From Ancylobacter dichloromethanicus (lineage in GTDB: Bacteria > Pseudomonadota > Alphaproteobacteria > Rhizobiales > Xanthobacteraceae): a stretch of 64,000 nucleotides of DNA. The notes beneath the pieces were generated by a model. The model worked only from the letters and a program-made list of their open reading frames with translations. It was not told where the DNA came from and did no database searches. The position numbers and the translations under genes are program-made. Numbering within the stretch: position 1 is the stretch's first letter; the number at the start of each line of letters is the position of its first letter. The stretch lies in assembly GCF_018390645.1 (NCBI RefSeq), contig NZ_JAHBGC010000005.1:259713-323712 (forward strand), in the 5' to 3' direction. Shown here piece after piece: positions 62,461-64,000 of this stretch.

Positions 62461-63675
62461 ATGAGTGACACGCTTGCGGTGGACGCGACACAAGCGCCCG
62501 CCATCTCCCCGGCATGGGCGGCCGTCGGCTCGATGACGCTGGGGGTTTTCGGTCTGGTAACGGCGGAGTTTCTCCCCGCCAGCCTGCTGACCCCGATGGC
62601 AGCTGATCTCGGCATCACCGAAGGAACTGCAGGTCAGGCCGTGACGGCAACGGCTCTGGTAGCGATGGCTGCCAGCCTGCTGGTCTCGGCGGTGACGCAG
62701 CGCATCGATCGGCGCAACCTCATGGTCGCCTTCTCAATCATGCTGGTGATCTCGAACCTTATCGTGGCGTTCGCACCGAACCTGCCTCTGCTCATCCTCG
62801 GCCGCGTGCTGCTGGGGTTGGCGCTTGGCGGGTTCTGGGCGATGTCGGCGGCATTGACCATGCGGCTCGTGCCTGAGGCGATGATACCGCGTGCGCTGTC
62901 GATCCTGTTTAGCGGGGTTTCGGCGGCGACGATCTTCGCCGCTCCGGTCGGAAGCTATCTCGGCCATCTCGTCGGTTGGCGCGCCGTATTCCTGCTGGCT
63001 GCGGCCATGGGCGTCGTGACGATCATCGCCCAGATCGTGACCTTGCCCCGCATGGCACCGACCGGCACGGCGAGGCTCCGCACGCTGGTCGACGTTCTGC
63101 GCCGGCCGGGCGTCGCGTTGGGCATGTCGGCGGCAATGCTCGCTTTCGCGGGTCATTTTGCGGTCTTCACCTATATCCGGCCGTTCCTCGAGACGGTCAC
63201 CGGCATCGGCATCAACGCGCTCTCCGGCATTCTGCTCGGCTTTGGACTGGCGAACTTTGTCGGCACGCTGGCGGCCGGCCCGCTGATCGAGCGTAGCCTG
63301 AAAGCGGCTCTGCTCGGCATGCCGCTGCTGATGGCCGCACTGGGTGTCGCCCTCGTCACTCTCCAGGCGGATCCAACGGTACATACCCTGCTGTTCGCCC
63401 TCTGGGGCTTTGCCTTCGGCGGCGTTCCGGTCGCATGGTCAACCTGGCTCACCCGCGCTGTGCCGGATCAGACCGAAACCGCCGGCGGCCTGCTCGTCGC
63501 GTCCGTTCAGTTGGCGATCTCGGTAGGAGCTGCCGGTGGCGGTGCGATACTCGCGGTCGATGGCGTGACCGGCACCTTTGCCGCCGCCTGCCTGCTTCTG
63601 GTGATTGCCGCGCTGATCGTCCTGTTCGGCGTACGCACTCTGCCGGGCAACGGTCGCGCAACGGCGCTGCACTAG
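62461..63675 (+). CDS. MFS transporter, DHA1-type exporter (AraJ/YdhP-like)
   Basis: 404 residues, about 12 membrane segments. The first helix ends with GLVTAEFLPASLLTPMAADL, the motif-A loop is VTQRIDRRNLM, and LALGGFWAMSAALTMRLVP is typical of this DHA1 branch. AAAGG before the ATG. Most relatives export sugars, arabinose-like compounds or drugs; the substrate cannot be read here. Confidence 0.9.
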   Translation: MSDTLAVDATQAPAISPAWAAVGSMTLGVFGLVTAEFLPASLLTPMAADLGITEGTAGQAVTATALVAMAASLLVSAVTQRIDRRNLMVAFSIMLVISNLIVAFAPNLPLLILGRVLLGLALGGFWAMSAALTMRLVPEAMIPRALSILFSGVSAATIFAAPVGSYLGHLVGWRAVFLLAAAMGVVTIIAQIVTLPRMAPTGTARLRTLVDVLRRPGVALGMSAAMLAFAGHFAVFTYIRPFLETVTGIGINALSGILLGFGLANFVGTLAAGPLIERSLKAALLGMPLLMAALGVALVTLQADPTVHTLLFALWGFAFGGVPVAWSTWLTRAVPDQTETAGGLLVASVQLAISVGAAGGGAILAVDGVTGTFAAACLLLVIAALIVLFGVRTLPGNGRATALH

Positions 63676-63966
63676 ATGCATGATGCGGTGGCTGAACGGC
63701 GCAGGGGATGTTCAGCCATCGCATCGCTTTCAGTATTGGACTCGAAGCCCTCGGCTCACCGCAGCGTGTCCGCCGCTAGCTATTTGGCCGCTCGGGTAGC
63801 TTGGCGAGGAAAGGGTCAATCGTTGCGGCCTGTCGGACGGGCAGCTTAACGTGCCGAAGCTGCCACCTCTTGCCGGAAAGCACAGGGCTTCAAAGGCTCT
63901 CATCGATGATCCACGGGGCTAGCGACTTCGGAAGCGTTGCATTCAGTCGTAAGGGAGGGGCACCCC
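63676..63966. other. Intergenic stretch after the MFS gene
   Basis: 291 bases with no gene I can support. The minus strand at about 63780-63850 reads LPVRQAATIDPFLAKLPERP before a stop, which may be the tail of a lost gene, but I do not recognise it. A ribosome site GGGAGG at 63953-63958 precedes the partial frame at the window edge. Confidence 0.35.
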
Positions 63967-64000
63967 ATGCGTGTTGGACGGTTCACAGCCCTGCTGTTCA
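63967..64000 (+). CDS. Start of a gene cut by the window edge
   Basis: An ATG preceded by GGGAGGGGCACCCC opens a frame reading MRVGRFTALLF up to the edge. The ribosome site is good, but eleven residues are too few to identify the product. Confidence 0.35.
   Translation, partial: MRVGRFTALLF

Overview
The window reads as chromosomal DNA of a high-GC alphaproteobacterium. Evidence for this is the minCDE operon behind a TTAA-N7-TTAA (CtrA-type) box, intergenic palindromes of the kind scattered through Hyphomicrobiales genomes, many Liv-type, Pot-type and TRAP uptake systems, and GC-biased third codon positions that give long false reading frames on opposite strands. A Xanthobacteraceae-like or rhizobial relative is my inference; no rRNA or other phylogenetic marker is present. 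I see no tRNA, rRNA or CRISPR array.

Layout. (1) 1-7203, minus strand: a LysR gene, then RidA, a branched-chain-type substrate-binding protein, a fused LivH-LivM permease, LivG, LivF and a ureohydrolase cut by the window edge; an amino-acid or guanidino-compound uptake and breakdown operon. (2) 7516-9353, plus: a small DUF4126-like membrane protein overlapping a flavin disulfide oxidoreductase. (3) 9357-13217, minus: a four-gene OsmU/YehZYXW-like compatible-solute ABC transporter. (4) 13469-14541: three small genes, one an orphan BrnA-like antitoxin. (5) 14742-34941: a 20-kb catabolic island. A GntR/FCD repressor gene sits between a minus-strand Liv transporter plus SDR operon and a plus-strand run of cupin, SDR, aspartate-dehydrogenase-like, DadA-like, 4-hydroxyproline-epimerase-like, NIPSNAP, cobalamin-binding protein, DapA-like lyase, second proline-racemase-family protein, alpha/beta hydrolase and a Pot-type ABC transporter. 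Two near-identical palindromes, one in front of each divergent unit, look like the GntR operators. (6) 35380-37390: LysR and a divergent NAD(P)-binding oxidoreductase. (7) 37610-39404: minCDE. (8) 39552-46149, minus: a tetronate-type acid-sugar operon (dehydrogenase, GntR, OtnK kinase, TRAP transporter, OtnC aldolase). (9) 46250-56596: accessory DNA with five transposase remnants, a flavin monooxygenase, an AraC regulator and a 1416-residue glycine-rich autotransporter. (10) 56597-60869, minus: an ECF sigma factor, FecR and TonB-dependent receptor set for iron or heme uptake. (11) 61362-63675: a divergent AraC regulator and MFS exporter.

The most unusual part is region 5. Half of the enzymes match hydroxyproline catabolism (epimerase, D-amino-acid oxidase, DapA-type deaminase), but there is no ketoglutarate semialdehyde dehydrogenase in the window, and the cluster adds a B12-binding mutase-like protein, an aspartate-dehydrogenase-like protein and a Ser/Cys proline-racemase paralog. 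This suggests a route for a modified cyclic or branched amino acid that I cannot match to a described pathway. Two transporters flank the enzymes, consistent with a dedicated scavenging island.
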